From Methanolapillus ohkumae (GTDB lineage Archaea; Halobacteriota; Methanosarcinia; Methanosarcinales; Methanosarcinaceae), in assembly GCF_032594355.1 (NCBI RefSeq), contig NZ_CP131061.1, positions 992,001 to 1,056,000 on the forward strand: a stretch of DNA of 64,000 nucleotides. The letters run 5' to 3'. Positions 50,771 to 59,676 of the stretch are shown piece by piece. How positions within the stretch are numbered: the first letter of the stretch is position 1; every line of letters starts with the position of its first letter. The position numbers were made by a program, and so were the translations under genes. The notes beneath the pieces are model-generated. The model was not told where the DNA came from. It saw only the letters and a list, made by a program, of their open reading frames with translations, and did no database searches.

Positions 50771-51769
50771 TTAAAGCTCCGCCTTTTTATGTTCTTCTAA
50801 AACGGAATCATCCGGCAAGTATTTTTCGACTTTGATCATGACAAACGTGTTGGCGCCAAACCGGTCTTTAAGGCACTTTTCCACTTCCGTTTGGATGCTG
50901 TCGGCTTCTTCGACGCTTAAATTGCCGTCCAGCATAATATGAATATCAATGGCCTTTGAACTGCCGAGCTTTCTGGTTTTTAAGGAGTGACAATCCTGAA
51001 CACCGTTTTGTCCGGAGACGATTTTTAAAATTTCTTCGTTCACATCCGGACTGAGTGACGCTTCCGCCAAATCATTCAGGTTGGAATAAATGATTTTAAA
51101 GGCGATGTAGAGAATGTAAAGCGCAAGTGTCACCGCCATAATCGGGTCTAAGATGACCCAAAAGCCGCCGAGTAAAACGGCGGCGCCGATTCCGGCGGCA
51201 ACGCCAATGGATGAAAAGGCGTCAGAACGGTGGTGCCAGGCGTTGACTTCAATGAGTTCGCTGTCCAATTTTTTAGCGACACGGTGTGTGTATTGGTAAA
51301 GCAATTCTTTAATAATAATCGATGCCAACGCCACATAAAAAGTGAACATGGATGGGGATTCGATCGTGATTCCGTGAAGGAATTTGTAGATGGACACCGC
51401 ACCTTCATAGAATATGAAAATGCCGGCGAAAAGAAGCATGAGTCCGACGACAACCGATGCCATAGTTTCTACTTTGCCGTGACCGTAATTGTGAGATTTA
51501 TCTCCCGGTTTTGCGGAAATTTTGAGGCTGACAATGACCACAATATCGCTGAGCAGATCCGACATCGAGTGAATTCCGTCCGCAATCAACGCCTCACTGT
51601 TGCCGATAAATCCGGTCGTGATTTTAAAAATAGTCAGGATGATATTGACGGCCATTCCGATAACGGTGACACGGATTCCTTCTTTGGACAGAGAGGCCAA
51701 AGCGGAGGCTGATCCGGCATGATCATGGGAAGCGGCGTGCTGCGAATCGGGAGAGTGTTCTTGTGTCAT
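50771..51769 (-). CDS. Cation diffusion facilitator (CDF) metal exporter
   Basis: A 332-residue protein with six membrane helices and a C-terminal cytoplasmic domain. The metal-site helices carry ADGIHSMSDLLSDIVVI (helix 2) and HHRSDAFSSIGVAAGIG (helix 5), and the DKSHNYGHGKVETM loop is conserved. Such proteins export Zn2+, Mn2+, Fe2+ or Co2+ against protons; the site suggests zinc or iron/manganese but cannot decide. The N-terminus has an extra His/Ser-rich stretch that could bind metal. TATA-like sequence is at 51821. Confidence 0.92.
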   Translation of the reverse strand: MTQEHSPDSQHAASHDHAGSASALASLSKEGIRVTVIGMAVNIILTIFKITTGFIGNSEALIADGIHSMSDLLSDIVVIVSLKISAKPGDKSHNYGHGKVETMASVVVGLMLLFAGIFIFYEGAVSIYKFLHGITIESPSMFTFYVALASIIIKELLYQYTHRVAKKLDSELIEVNAWHHRSDAFSSIGVAAGIGAAVLLGGFWVILDPIMAVTLALYILYIAFKIIYSNLNDLAEASLSPDVNEEILKIVSGQNGVQDCHSLKTRKLGSSKAIDIHIMLDGNLSVEEADSIQTEVEKCLKDRFGANTFVMIKVEKYLPDDSVLEEHKKAEL

Positions 51770-52128
51770 AAATCATCCATCCAAAAGATTGATTGAACAA
51801 TAAACAATAGGCTGTAATAGTATTTAAAAAACAAATCAAACCTTTTTGAAGAATATGAATAATTTTGAGTGGCACAAAAAACAAACGTAGAAACAAAATA
51901 TAAAAATCTAAAAAACAAAAGAAGAAAAAAGCAAAAGCCAGGAAAAAATGAGAAAACAAAAAAATAAAAAAATGAGAAGCCCAATGAAAAAAAGCGTTTT
52001 TTAGAATAACCTTTAAATACAATCGTTATGATATTTCGATGCCGAATTTGGTTCTTCTCATTTTTTCATAATCGGGAAAATCAATCGACCGGACAAATTC
52101 CAACATATTTTTTCATTTTAAACATTGG
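51770..52128. other. Divergent region between the CDF gene and tRNA-Leu
   Basis: 359 AT-rich bases. It contains the CDF TATA-like box at 51821 and TTTAAATA at 52012 upstream of tRNA-Leu, then a G+C-richer patch ATCGGGAAAATCAATCGACC. No gene is seen. Confidence 0.5.
51821..51828 (-). promoter_or_regulatory. TATA-like box of the CDF gene
   Basis: TTTAAATA on the minus strand about 52 bases before the ATG at 51769. Confidence 0.4.
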
Positions 52129-52212
52129 GCGAGGGTTGTCGAGCTGGTCAAAGGCGTTGGACTTAAGATCCAATTTCGAAGGAATTCGTGGGTTCAAATC
52201 CCATCCCTCGCA
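52129..52212 (+). tRNA. tRNA-Leu (UAA)
   Basis: Acceptor arms GCGAGGG and CCCTCGC pair, with discriminator A. The anticodon arm TTGGA-CTTAAGA-TCCAA gives anticodon TAA. A long variable arm (TTTCGAAGGAATTC) marks a class II tRNA. The T arm is GTGGGTTCAAATCCCAT. No CCA encoded. Confidence 0.95.
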
Positions 52213-52523
52213 TCTCTATATATTTATTTTTGGGTATTTTTTCTTCTTTTTTCTTTTTAAAATTTAATTCAACCTAAAATTATATGATTGATTTTAACTG
52301 ATCCTTATTCAATACTTTGATTAATTTTTAGTATTATTTTTATACATATATATATTAAATAAAATAGAAAGGCGTATATAATATTGAGTTTAACAAACTA
52401 ATAGAGATGTCTGTAAGATGACATTTCTACTTTAAGAAGTTCATAAAATATTTACAATAAAATGAAAATTGAGGTGAAAAATTACATACTAAATTCATAA
52501 TAAACAAATAAGGAGATAAAAAA
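52213..52523. other. AT-rich region before the secreted zipper protein
   Basis: 311 bases. TATATATATTAAATA near 52345 and AGATGTCTGTAAGATGACATT (a weak hairpin) near 52405 are the only notable parts. AAGGAGAT just before 52524 is a strong ribosome site. Confidence 0.5.
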
Positions 52524-53465
52524 ATGATAAAAAAATATTTAATATTTTTCGTAGCTTTAACTCTCATTTCTACCTTGTTTATCCCAGGAGTTATGGCACA
52601 AGAAAACAAAAAAAATTCTTCCAACTATATAGTCAAACAACTTGATGACTCGGAAGCAACTTATCTTTCCCAGGAAGATTCATTAGAAATTGAAGAAATT
52701 GCTTATATGTTACTTGAATCTGATGGGATTATTATTGAAAATTTAGATTTAAGTAATATCAAAAAACTTGAAAAAAATGATGATTTAATACTAGCAGGTA
52801 AAATAACATATGATGTAAAATCTATAAATGGCAAGCCACATAATTTATCTTCTTTGAATTCACAAGAAATCGAGTTATATACTTGTTTCAATAAAACAGA
52901 AGGTACTTTTAAATTAGAGTCATCTTCAAATAATAACCAATATTATGGATTAAACCTCTACAAAGAAATAAGTTCTAACGGTGAAAGTAAGTATGTGTCC
53001 GAAGAAAAATACACCGTCAATGGTAACTTAAATGCAGCTAAAAATATAATTTTCGCTCCGGATTATTCTATATCTGATTCAAGTGATAATTTCATAACTT
53101 TAGCTTCCTCCGGATGGCAATACCCTCCAAGCAATCCTCCTTCCGGAAGTTTATTAGCTTATAGTGATGCAAAGCTAAGTGACATAATTGCAGCTACATC
53201 TATTGTTGCGGGTGTTGTGACAGCTATTATAACAACTGCAGCAGGTGCCGGAATTATTGCTTCTGCCACTTCAAGTTTGGTAATTTCTCTAGCAACACTT
53301 CTTATGACAAGTGTTTTGCCTGATGAAATTTCTGCGGACTATGTGTATGTGGATTTCTATTTCACAATCTACCCCCGTCCTTTTTATAATGCCAGCCCCG
53401 CTATAGGTTCTGCTCATCCGACAGCACCCATATACATAGAAGCTAATAGATACTATGTAATGTAA
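52524..53465 (+). CDS. Secreted protein with Gly/Ala-zipper membrane segment
   Basis: 313 residues. A signal peptide (about 1-25, ending PGVMAQE) is followed by about 180 polar residues with one possible disulfide region, then a long hydrophobic stretch rich in Ala, Gly, Ile and Thr (about residues 222-270; e.g. IVAGVVTAIITTAAGAGII) and a short aromatic tail ending YYVM. The small-residue zipper resembles membrane-inserting bacteriocins. The next gene encodes a small membrane protein, so a toxin/immunity pair is possible. I recognise no family. AAGGAGAT before the ATG is strong. Composition is AT-rich, unlike its neighbours. Confidence 0.6.
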   Translation: MIKKYLIFFVALTLISTLFIPGVMAQENKKNSSNYIVKQLDDSEATYLSQEDSLEIEEIAYMLLESDGIIIENLDLSNIKKLEKNDDLILAGKITYDVKSINGKPHNLSSLNSQEIELYTCFNKTEGTFKLESSSNNNQYYGLNLYKEISSNGESKYVSEEKYTVNGNLNAAKNIIFAPDYSISDSSDNFITLASSGWQYPPSNPPSGSLLAYSDAKLSDIIAATSIVAGVVTAIITTAAGAGIIASATSSLVISLATLLMTSVLPDEISADYVYVDFYFTIYPRPFYNASPAIGSAHPTAPIYIEANRYYVM

Positions 53466-53530
53466 ATTTAATTTTTTATAAATACCATAAAAATTTTCTT
53501 GAAAAAATTGGTTTTTAAAGGAGGGGTTTT

Positions 53531-53866
53531 ATGAAAAATGATAAAAAATATGGTATTTTGTTTATTTTTTTAATTATTATTTTGTATTCTTTTGCATATG
53601 TTTTTTCCCGCTTAACCAATTATAACATATCTGATTCAATCATGTTTTTTGTGTCTTTTCCTTTAATAATTATAATAGCTTTAATTTCTCAAATACCAAA
53701 AATATGGAAAATCATTACTTTTCTATTTTCTCTTGCTTTATTGTATATTGTACTTTATGCGCCATTCGACTTATTATTCTTCAAATTTTTATTTTTCATT
53801 TTTTTAATAATATACATTATTTTAATTGCCTATTTCAGTGAAAAAAATCGGAAAAGAATGGATTGA
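53531..53866 (+). CDS. Small membrane protein, possible immunity partner
   Basis: 111 residues with about four hydrophobic helices (near 7-26, 35-57, 62-80 and 83-103) and a basic end KNRKRMD. AAAGGAGGGG four bases before the ATG is one of the strongest ribosome sites here. It follows the secreted protein by 65 bases on the same strand and shares its AT-rich codon use. Bacteriocin immunity proteins are often of this type; the role is inferred. No family recognised. Confidence 0.6.
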   Translation: MKNDKKYGILFIFLIIILYSFAYVFSRLTNYNISDSIMFFVSFPLIIIIALISQIPKIWKIITFLFSLALLYIVLYAPFDLLFFKFLFFIFLIIYIILIAYFSEKNRKRMD

Positions 53867-54091
53867 TGTACAGAATTTGGTATTTTGCATTTATATGTAC
53901 CGTACAAATCTCATTCTCTGTTCTAACATATTTCATTCATGAGATAGCCTACTGCATACGCATATGACAGATAATTAAAAAAACAAAATCTAACCATTAT
54001 TTTCATATTTATCTGTTTCTTTTTCATTAAATTCATTTTTTACTTCATTTCAATTCATTTTTATTTCACATTTTATTCCAAGCAAACCTTC

Positions 54092-54130
54092 CCGAAAATT
54101 TAGACGCGTACCCGCGTCCGAATTTCTCGG
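54092..54130. repeat. CCGAG-type hairpin, copy 3 (reverse)
   Basis: On the minus strand: CCGA, bulged G, AAATTCGGACGCG, loop GGTA, CGCGTCTAAATTT, TCGG. Two base changes against copy 2 give one G-T pair and one mismatch. Confidence 0.85.
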
Positions 54131-54164
54131 ATTGTTATTATGAAGAGATGTTGGCGGAAAAAGA

Positions 54165-54275
54165 TTGCAGCAATACTCAAAACAGTAAACGGGTGCAGCA
54201 ATTCCAAAACAATTGCAGCAACACAAAAACTGTAAACAGTTGCAGCAGTTGCAAAATAGTAAATAGTTGCAGCAA
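54165..54275 (-). repeat. Tandem TGCTGCA-type array (reverse)
   Basis: About four irregular units of AGTAAACAGTTGCAGCA type, the reverse complement of the array at 30961, next to the CCGAG hairpin as there. Confidence 0.8.
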
Positions 54276-54451
54276 ATTGAAAAATGAATGCATCACCCGC
54301 CAAAAATAATATCATTATATTTTATGGATCTTTCACAAAATACAAACGTAAACGTTTGATTTGCGGAAGGGGATGCTTGTATTTTTTAATGGTTTTTGTT
54401 GTTTGCTGTTTGTTGTTTGCTGTTTGTTGTTTGCTGTTTGTTGTTTGCATT

Positions 54452-54502
54452 GCGCCGCCGCGCACGTTACGGCATCAAATTTTTTAAATAAACAATAAAC
54501 CA
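54452..54502 (+). repeat. Copy of dispersed GCGCGTTATGGCA element
   Basis: GCGCCGCCGCGCACGTTACG then GCATCAAATTTTTTAAATAA and ACAATAAACCACC, preceded by a short TTGTTTGCTG tandem array (54390-54450). Confidence 0.7.
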
Positions 54503-54634
54503 CCCTCTTGTTTTTGTTTTTATCATTATTTCAATTTTCATGACAATTTTATTTTTTCAAATAATAAACAATTCGAAATTATTTAAAAAGAACTTTAACC
54601 TTTGGCTGTTTTTCTTTCGCCGGAGGTTATTTTG

Positions 54635-55162
54635 ATGAAATATATCGAATGGATAAAAAATCATTTTGTATCGCCCAAACTCAATTTCCTGTCCGACAAG
54701 CGCGGCATTTCTCCGGTCGTCGGCGTATTAATGCTGCTTGCGATCACGGTGGTTATGGCCGGCTATTTGGGGTCGGAAGTCTTGAGTTTTGAATTTGAAA
54801 AACCGGCACCGCCGGTCAGCATAAGCGCACAGTACGAAAAAACGGACAACGGGTCCGTTCAATACGGCACCGTCCGGCTGCAACACATCGGCGGGGCGAC
54901 GCTGAACGCTTCCGACATAAAAATTTTGGCGAACGGCTCCGAAGTCAATCTGTCCTACTGGAAAAAAGATTCGTGGGGAATCGGCGAGTCCGTGATTTTG
55001 GCCAATATCGGAAATCAACCGGCAGCGCTGGATTATCCGGTGTCCAAAAGCACAAAAAAACCAAGCGCTCACCTTTTGTCCGCGGGAGAGGAAATCGAAA
55101 TCACGGTCGTGAATGTGTCACACAACCAAATTTTATACAAAACAACCGTCCGATGCTATTGA
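54635..55162 (+). CDS. Type IV pilin-like protein (archaeal class III signal peptide)
   Basis: 175 residues. The type IV prepilin signal is DKRGISPVVGVLMLLAITV (about residues 22-40); cleavage would follow the Gly, leaving the hydrophobic assembly helix at the new N-terminus. The rest is a beta-rich exposed domain (VRLQHIGGATLNASDIKILA). This is the archaeal pilin/archaellin N-terminal family (DUF1628-like). GGAGGT seven bases before the ATG at 54635 sets the start. No pilus motor genes are near, so it would be an accessory or stand-alone pilin. Confidence 0.88.
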   Translation: MKYIEWIKNHFVSPKLNFLSDKRGISPVVGVLMLLAITVVMAGYLGSEVLSFEFEKPAPPVSISAQYEKTDNGSVQYGTVRLQHIGGATLNASDIKILANGSEVNLSYWKKDSWGIGESVILANIGNQPAALDYPVSKSTKKPSAHLLSAGEEIEITVVNVSHNQILYKTTVRCY

Positions 55163-55255
55163 ATTAAAAAATAAAAGAATAAAATAAATGAAAAAAAGGA
55201 GTGAGAAAGAAGGTGAGAAAGAGTAAGAAAGAGTAAGAAAGAAGTGAGTAAAAAT

Positions 55256-57877
55256 TTATTCATTTTTTTCTTTTTCAAGCATCAAAAGCCGTGCAGTCAT
55301 GCTTGCCGTCTGTCCGTGAGAAATACATCCGTCGCCGGGCGGCAAATTTTTGTGCGTCAGAACATGGATACCGCGTTCTTTTAAAGTGGAAGAAATAACG
55401 GAAACGATATAATCGTTGTTCGCAACACCCCCGGAAATCCCGACGGTGGAAATGCCGGTTTTTTGGGAGGCGTCCAAGGCAAGCCTTGCGATTCCGACAG
55501 AAAATGAATGAACCGCCATTGCGGCCAATTCGTTGACGGAAAAACTTAGGGTTTGTGCCGATGGCGGCGCCGTCATTTCCCGGTAAACGGCATACAAAAG
55601 TGCGCTCGTATCGAAAACGTCCTTGCCGTCAACGGTTTTGAATTCAGGAACAAAACGCGTCAAATCCGGCGACTCCAAAAGACCGCAAGCAGCTGCGGAT
55701 TCAAGAATCATGGATGGCTCGCCGTCATATGTCCGCTCCCGGCAAAGTCCCAAAAGGGTGGAAATCGCATCTAAGACACGTCCCGAACCGGTCGACAAAA
55801 AGAGATTGAAATTGTTTTCCAGCTGCGACAACACAGCTTTTTTTTCGGCGTCTCCATGCTTGAAATAAAGATCCAAAGCAAAAAGTTCCTCTTTTGAAAT
55901 CAACCCTTGCCGAACATACGGAAAAAGCATGCCAAAAACCATTCGAGAGGGATAGTAAGACGCCAAATCGCCTCCGGGCATCGGCTGCGGCAAAAGCGAT
56001 GCCAGCCGCGTGTAGGAAACATATCCGCACCGGAGAATTTCACCGCCCCAAACCGTTTGGTCGTCGCCGTAGCCGACCCCGTCAATCGCAATTCCCAAAA
56101 TTTCAGACTCAAGCGGAAGCATGTTATCCGCCATAACGGAACAAATATGAGCATGATGATGCTGAATCCGAACCAAAGAATCAATATCGAATTCGGATTT
56201 CGGAATAGATTCATATTTTTGAACGGATTCGGATTTTTGAACAATTTCTTCCGCAATTTCTTCCGCAAATTTGGTCGTGTTAAATCCGGGATGCAAATCG
56301 CATGCAATCTTCTGAGGAGAAATACCGGTCAGTCGCCGGAGGGTCTCATAAGCCTCCGCATGATATTTTGCAGTTTTTAAGTGTTTGGTGTTTCCAATGT
56401 ACTGGGACAAATACAGATTCCCGTCTTTGGCAAAGGAAATGGAGTTGTTCATTTCCGCACCGACCGCAGCCGTTTCAATGCCGGATGAAAACGGCAGCCG
56501 AATTCGTTCCGGAACAAACCCGCGGGAGCGGCGGAGAAAGATCGGATTTTGATTCACGAACCGAATGACTGTGTCATCTGTCCGGTTTTCAATCGTTCGG
56601 TTGTGGAACAAAAAATAATCGCAAACATGAGAAAGCTCCAGGACCGCCTCATCGTTGTCAATCACCATCGGAAGACCAGGAAGATTGGCCGACGTCATAA
56701 CAATGCAGTCGGTTTTGAGGGACTCAAAAAGAACGTGATGCGTTCCCGAATACGCCAGCATGATTCCAATATTATGAAGGCGAGGAGCGACAGAGGGTGC
56801 CAGCGGATAAGAATCCGATTTGTCTAAAACGACTATCGGCCGCCGGATATTTTGAAGAAGAGCCAAAGCGTCCGCACCCCCGGATTTCAAGGAGGCGATT
56901 TTTTGAGCCGTCGCTTCATTTCGGACCATCACCGCAAACGGTTGACTCGGCCGGTTGAGCCGGCATCGAAGCGCGGAGACTGCATCCTCAGAAAAAGCAT
57001 CGCACACCAGATGAAAACCGCCGTACCCTTTAAGCGCGACAATAAAACCGTTATCAATCGCTTTTGCGGCATCTTTGAGCGCATCGTTTCCAAACGATTG
57101 CGGCGGCAAAGGATTCACTGGGTTTTTGGAGCCGGATGATTTTTGAAAAGAATGACGAGGTCCGCAATCCGGACAGCAAACCGGTTGTGCGTGATAGCGG
57201 CGGTCGGCGACATTTGTGTATTCCGCGAGGCAAAAATCGCAAAGAGGAAAATCATCCATGGATGTGTTTTTCCGGTCATACGGCAATCCGCGGACCGTCG
57301 TATAGCGGGGACCGCAATTGGTGCAAACCGTAAACGGATACATATACCGCCGATTACTTTTGTCATGGATTTCAGACAGGCAATCGCTGCAAATCGCCGT
57401 ATCCGGCGGAATAATGGAATTTCCCGCGCCGGACGCACCGGAATCCGCGCCGATTTGGCTTTCCAAAATAAAAAATTCATTTGAGACCGCCAAACACACG
57501 GATGTCGGATGAGAAGAATTTGTCGAATGTGTCGGATGGGATGAATTCAAAGGACATGAAACAGAAGATGAAGGCAGCGAAGAATTTTTGAATTTTTGGA
57601 ACAAAATTTCAAATTCTTCCGATTCGGGAACAATGTCTGAAATTTCAAGCCCGTCGATTCTGGAAAGCGGCGGATTGAGCGTAATCAAATCCGTCACAAA
57701 TGACTCAAAATCAAAAGCGTTTCCGGCAGCGGCAATTTCAACCAAATTTCCCAGATTAATCACATGTCCAAAAATTCCATAAGAGAGAGCAATCCGGTAA
57801 ACAAACGGACGAAAACCGACACCTTGAACAACGCCTTTGATTCGTATTTTTTTCGCGATGAAATCAGTTCTAGTCAT
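55256..57877 (-). CDS. hypF: Hydrogenase maturation carbamoyltransferase HypF
   Basis: An 873-residue protein that carbamoylates the HypE C-terminal cysteine, giving the source of the cyanide ligands. Domains in order: acylphosphatase (GVVQGVGFRPFVYRI), two zinc fingers (CSDCLSEI/CTNCGPRYT and CDFCLAEY/CCPDCGPRHS), YrdC-like (GFIVALKGYGGFHLVCDAF) and Kae1-like with RIQHHHAHICSVMAD. A Ser/His/Thr/Pro insert (about 100-130) lies between acylphosphatase and zinc fingers, which is not usual. It lies with the vht genes rather than the other hyp genes. Confidence 0.95.
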   Translation of the reverse strand: MTRTDFIAKKIRIKGVVQGVGFRPFVYRIALSYGIFGHVINLGNLVEIAAAGNAFDFESFVTDLITLNPPLSRIDGLEISDIVPESEEFEILFQKFKNSSLPSSSVSCPLNSSHPTHSTNSSHPTSVCLAVSNEFFILESQIGADSGASGAGNSIIPPDTAICSDCLSEIHDKSNRRYMYPFTVCTNCGPRYTTVRGLPYDRKNTSMDDFPLCDFCLAEYTNVADRRYHAQPVCCPDCGPRHSFQKSSGSKNPVNPLPPQSFGNDALKDAAKAIDNGFIVALKGYGGFHLVCDAFSEDAVSALRCRLNRPSQPFAVMVRNEATAQKIASLKSGGADALALLQNIRRPIVVLDKSDSYPLAPSVAPRLHNIGIMLAYSGTHHVLFESLKTDCIVMTSANLPGLPMVIDNDEAVLELSHVCDYFLFHNRTIENRTDDTVIRFVNQNPIFLRRSRGFVPERIRLPFSSGIETAAVGAEMNNSISFAKDGNLYLSQYIGNTKHLKTAKYHAEAYETLRRLTGISPQKIACDLHPGFNTTKFAEEIAEEIVQKSESVQKYESIPKSEFDIDSLVRIQHHHAHICSVMADNMLPLESEILGIAIDGVGYGDDQTVWGGEILRCGYVSYTRLASLLPQPMPGGDLASYYPSRMVFGMLFPYVRQGLISKEELFALDLYFKHGDAEKKAVLSQLENNFNLFLSTGSGRVLDAISTLLGLCRERTYDGEPSMILESAAACGLLESPDLTRFVPEFKTVDGKDVFDTSALLYAVYREMTAPPSAQTLSFSVNELAAMAVHSFSVGIARLALDASQKTGISTVGISGGVANNDYIVSVISSTLKERGIHVLTHKNLPPGDGCISHGQTASMTARLLMLEKEKNE

Positions 57878-58117
57878 TTGAAAACTCCGCCTGATTGAAA
57901 TGATTAAAAAATAACAACAACAATAACAACAACAATAACAACAACAATAACGACAACAAAAAAAATAATGACAAAAAATAACACAAATAACAAAAAACTG
58001 AGCTTTAATTATAAAAAGTTAATTTTAACAGGACGGTAAACGTTTTTAAAAAACTGTTTTGATTGTTTTTCCAATTGCTTGCTTTTTCAAATCTATCATT
58101 TGCGATCATATTTATTT
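57878..58117. other. Intergenic region with AAC/AAT tandem repeats
   Basis: 240 bases between vhtD and hypF. A simple repeat of AACAACAATAAC covers about 57908-57960. I see no RNA gene. Confidence 0.5.
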
Positions 58118-58615
58118 TCAAAAGTTTTCAATTTCCAAAAGAATCAAAGAAATCACTTTATCAATTGCATTTTCAACCGCCGGATGCATATCCAACGTCA
58201 AATTGACTTCATCGCAATGTTTGTCAATTTCAACACCAAACACCACGATTTCCGGCAATTTTTGAATTTTTTCGGCAATTAAAAGAACAGTTGGAACTGA
58301 AACATCATGAGAGGACATCATTTTACCGACATCATCTCCCAAAAGTAAGTCTTCCCCTTTAACTTTTAAAATGCTGCCGGTATTCTCGCCGCTTTTAATC
58401 GCGTCAACAATAATGATTTTGTCGATTCCTTCCAAAAATCCAAGCATGTCCAATCCGGAAACACCGGCGTCAATGAGGTCCACGTCCTGAAGGAGAGAAA
58501 AACCGTCTTCTTTCATCTGCACCAATTTTTCAACGGTCCGGATGCCGACGCCATCATCGCCCATCCATAAATTGCCGCAGCCTATAACCCGAATTGATTT
58601 TTTTAAATGAGCCAT
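58118..58615 (-). CDS. vhtD: [NiFe] hydrogenase maturation endopeptidase (VhtD type)
   Basis: A 165-residue protease that removes the C-terminal tail of the hydrogenase large subunit after nickel insertion. GCGNLWMGDDGVGIRTVEKL holds the first nickel-binding acid residue, DAGVSGLDML the second acid and SHDVSVPTVL the third ligand (His). Length fits the HycI/HybD/VhtD family. It lies downstream of vhtC past a terminator-like hairpin, so its expression may differ from vhtGAC. Confidence 0.93.
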   Translation of the reverse strand: MAHLKKSIRVIGCGNLWMGDDGVGIRTVEKLVQMKEDGFSLLQDVDLIDAGVSGLDMLGFLEGIDKIIIVDAIKSGENTGSILKVKGEDLLLGDDVGKMMSSHDVSVPTVLLIAEKIQKLPEIVVFGVEIDKHCDEVNLTLDMHPAVENAIDKVISLILLEIENF

Positions 58616-58677
58616 TTTTGAAAAACCTGAGAAATGATTTTAATATTTTGAAAAAAAATGAAAAACAATAGGAATCA

Positions 58678-58785
58678 AAAACACAAATTATAACAATTAA
58701 AAATCATAACAATTAAAAACACAAATCATAACAATTGAAAAATCATAACAATTAAAAACACAAATCATAACAATTGAAAAATCTA
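58678..58785. repeat. AT-rich tandem repeat between vhtC and vhtD
   Basis: Repeats of CATAACAATTAAAAACACAA and CATAACAATTGAAAAAT alternate with a period of about 38 bases for two and a half units. Confidence 0.75.
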
Positions 58786-58817
58786 AAATAAAAAAGAAAA
58801 TGGTCAGAAAGAAAAGA

Positions 58818-58847
58818 AAAAATTGAGTTTTTTAAAACTCAATTTTT
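58818..58847. terminator. Palindromic terminator after vhtC
   Basis: AAAAATTGAGTTTT, loop TT, AAAACTCAATTTTT, 15 bases past the vhtC stop. It may end part of the vhtGAC transcript before vhtD. Confidence 0.75.
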
Positions 58848-58862
58848 ATTTTAAATCTTATT

Positions 58863-59663
58863 TTACTTGTGGTGCTTGTTTTCGACAATTTCCACAACCG
58901 GACCATCGAGATCTTCTTTTCCGTTGATGAAAATGGATTTCCAATACTTGAAAACCTTGGGATCGAATTCCAAGATAAAGACGTGGACAATCAATTCAAA
59001 GACGAAGAAGTACGTCAAAGCCAAGTGGAGCCAGCGGGCCAGTTCAAGCCCGTTCATGTTAAACCATTGTCCGATCCAGTTGAAGATGGAAATCAACCAT
59101 TCTGCAATTGGAAGGCCAAGGATCGCCCAGTCCACTTTGTAGAGGACAATACCGGTGATAAAGATCAAGAAGATGCACATTCCTTCGATGACAATCAAGA
59201 TCTTAAACATCGGGTGAAGCTTTGTAACGTAGTGGCCGGAAGTTTTGTCATAGACAGTAAACGGCGGATATTCGGCTTTCTTTCCGAAGAAGTTGAGAAT
59301 CATACCTTTTAAACGGAGGTAGTCATCTTTTCCAAAGATGTAAGCGTTTTTAAAGTGGCTGATAACCCCTTTAATGCCGCCTTCAGCATATCCTTCGGAA
59401 AGGATTCCATAAGGAACCAAAATCCAGTTCGTCACAATCAAGACCGGAACCGCAACCATGTGCCAAGCTCTTGCGTTGTGAAACGTTATGAAGTCCCAGC
59501 GGAAATAAATCGCAAAGCCTGTAAAGAGAAGAATCAACATGGCAAGAGCGTGGAAAGTGTGTGTCCATCTGGAAACCCAGTTGTAACGCTCTACCGTTGC
59601 CTTTTCTTCAGCAGTTGCCTGAACTTTCTTGGCTGTTTTTGTATCCTTTACATTTTCGGTCAT
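58863..59663 (-). CDS. vhtC: Cytochrome b subunit of methanophenazine-reducing hydrogenase (VhtC)
   Basis: A 266-residue membrane protein with about five helices. Histidines placed to bind heme b are in RWTHTFHALAMLILLFTG, ARAWHMVAVPVLI, and LARWLHLALTYFFVFELIVH. It takes electrons from VhtG and reduces methanophenazine in the membrane. The start region is polar and Lys/Thr-rich. Thirteen bases separate it from vhtA, and it has a good ribosome site (AAGGAGGTTG). Confidence 0.95.
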   Translation of the reverse strand: MTENVKDTKTAKKVQATAEEKATVERYNWVSRWTHTFHALAMLILLFTGFAIYFRWDFITFHNARAWHMVAVPVLIVTNWILVPYGILSEGYAEGGIKGVISHFKNAYIFGKDDYLRLKGMILNFFGKKAEYPPFTVYDKTSGHYVTKLHPMFKILIVIEGMCIFLIFITGIVLYKVDWAILGLPIAEWLISIFNWIGQWFNMNGLELARWLHLALTYFFVFELIVHVFILEFDPKVFKYWKSIFINGKEDLDGPVVEIVENKHHK

Positions 59664-59676
59664 TTAAACAACCTCC

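Larger units (their letters stand above)
53867..54634. other. Intergenic repeat island
   Basis: 768 bases with no gene that I can support. It holds the third CCGAG-type hairpin, a tandem TGCTGCA-type array, a TGTTTGTTGTTTGC array (54390-54450) and a GCGCGTTATGGCA-type element, each listed separately. Confidence 0.7.

Noticed and set aside
54165..54275. Possible CRISPR array from the TGCTGCA-type repeats
   Set aside because: Units are contiguous, irregular and short, with no spacers of constant length.
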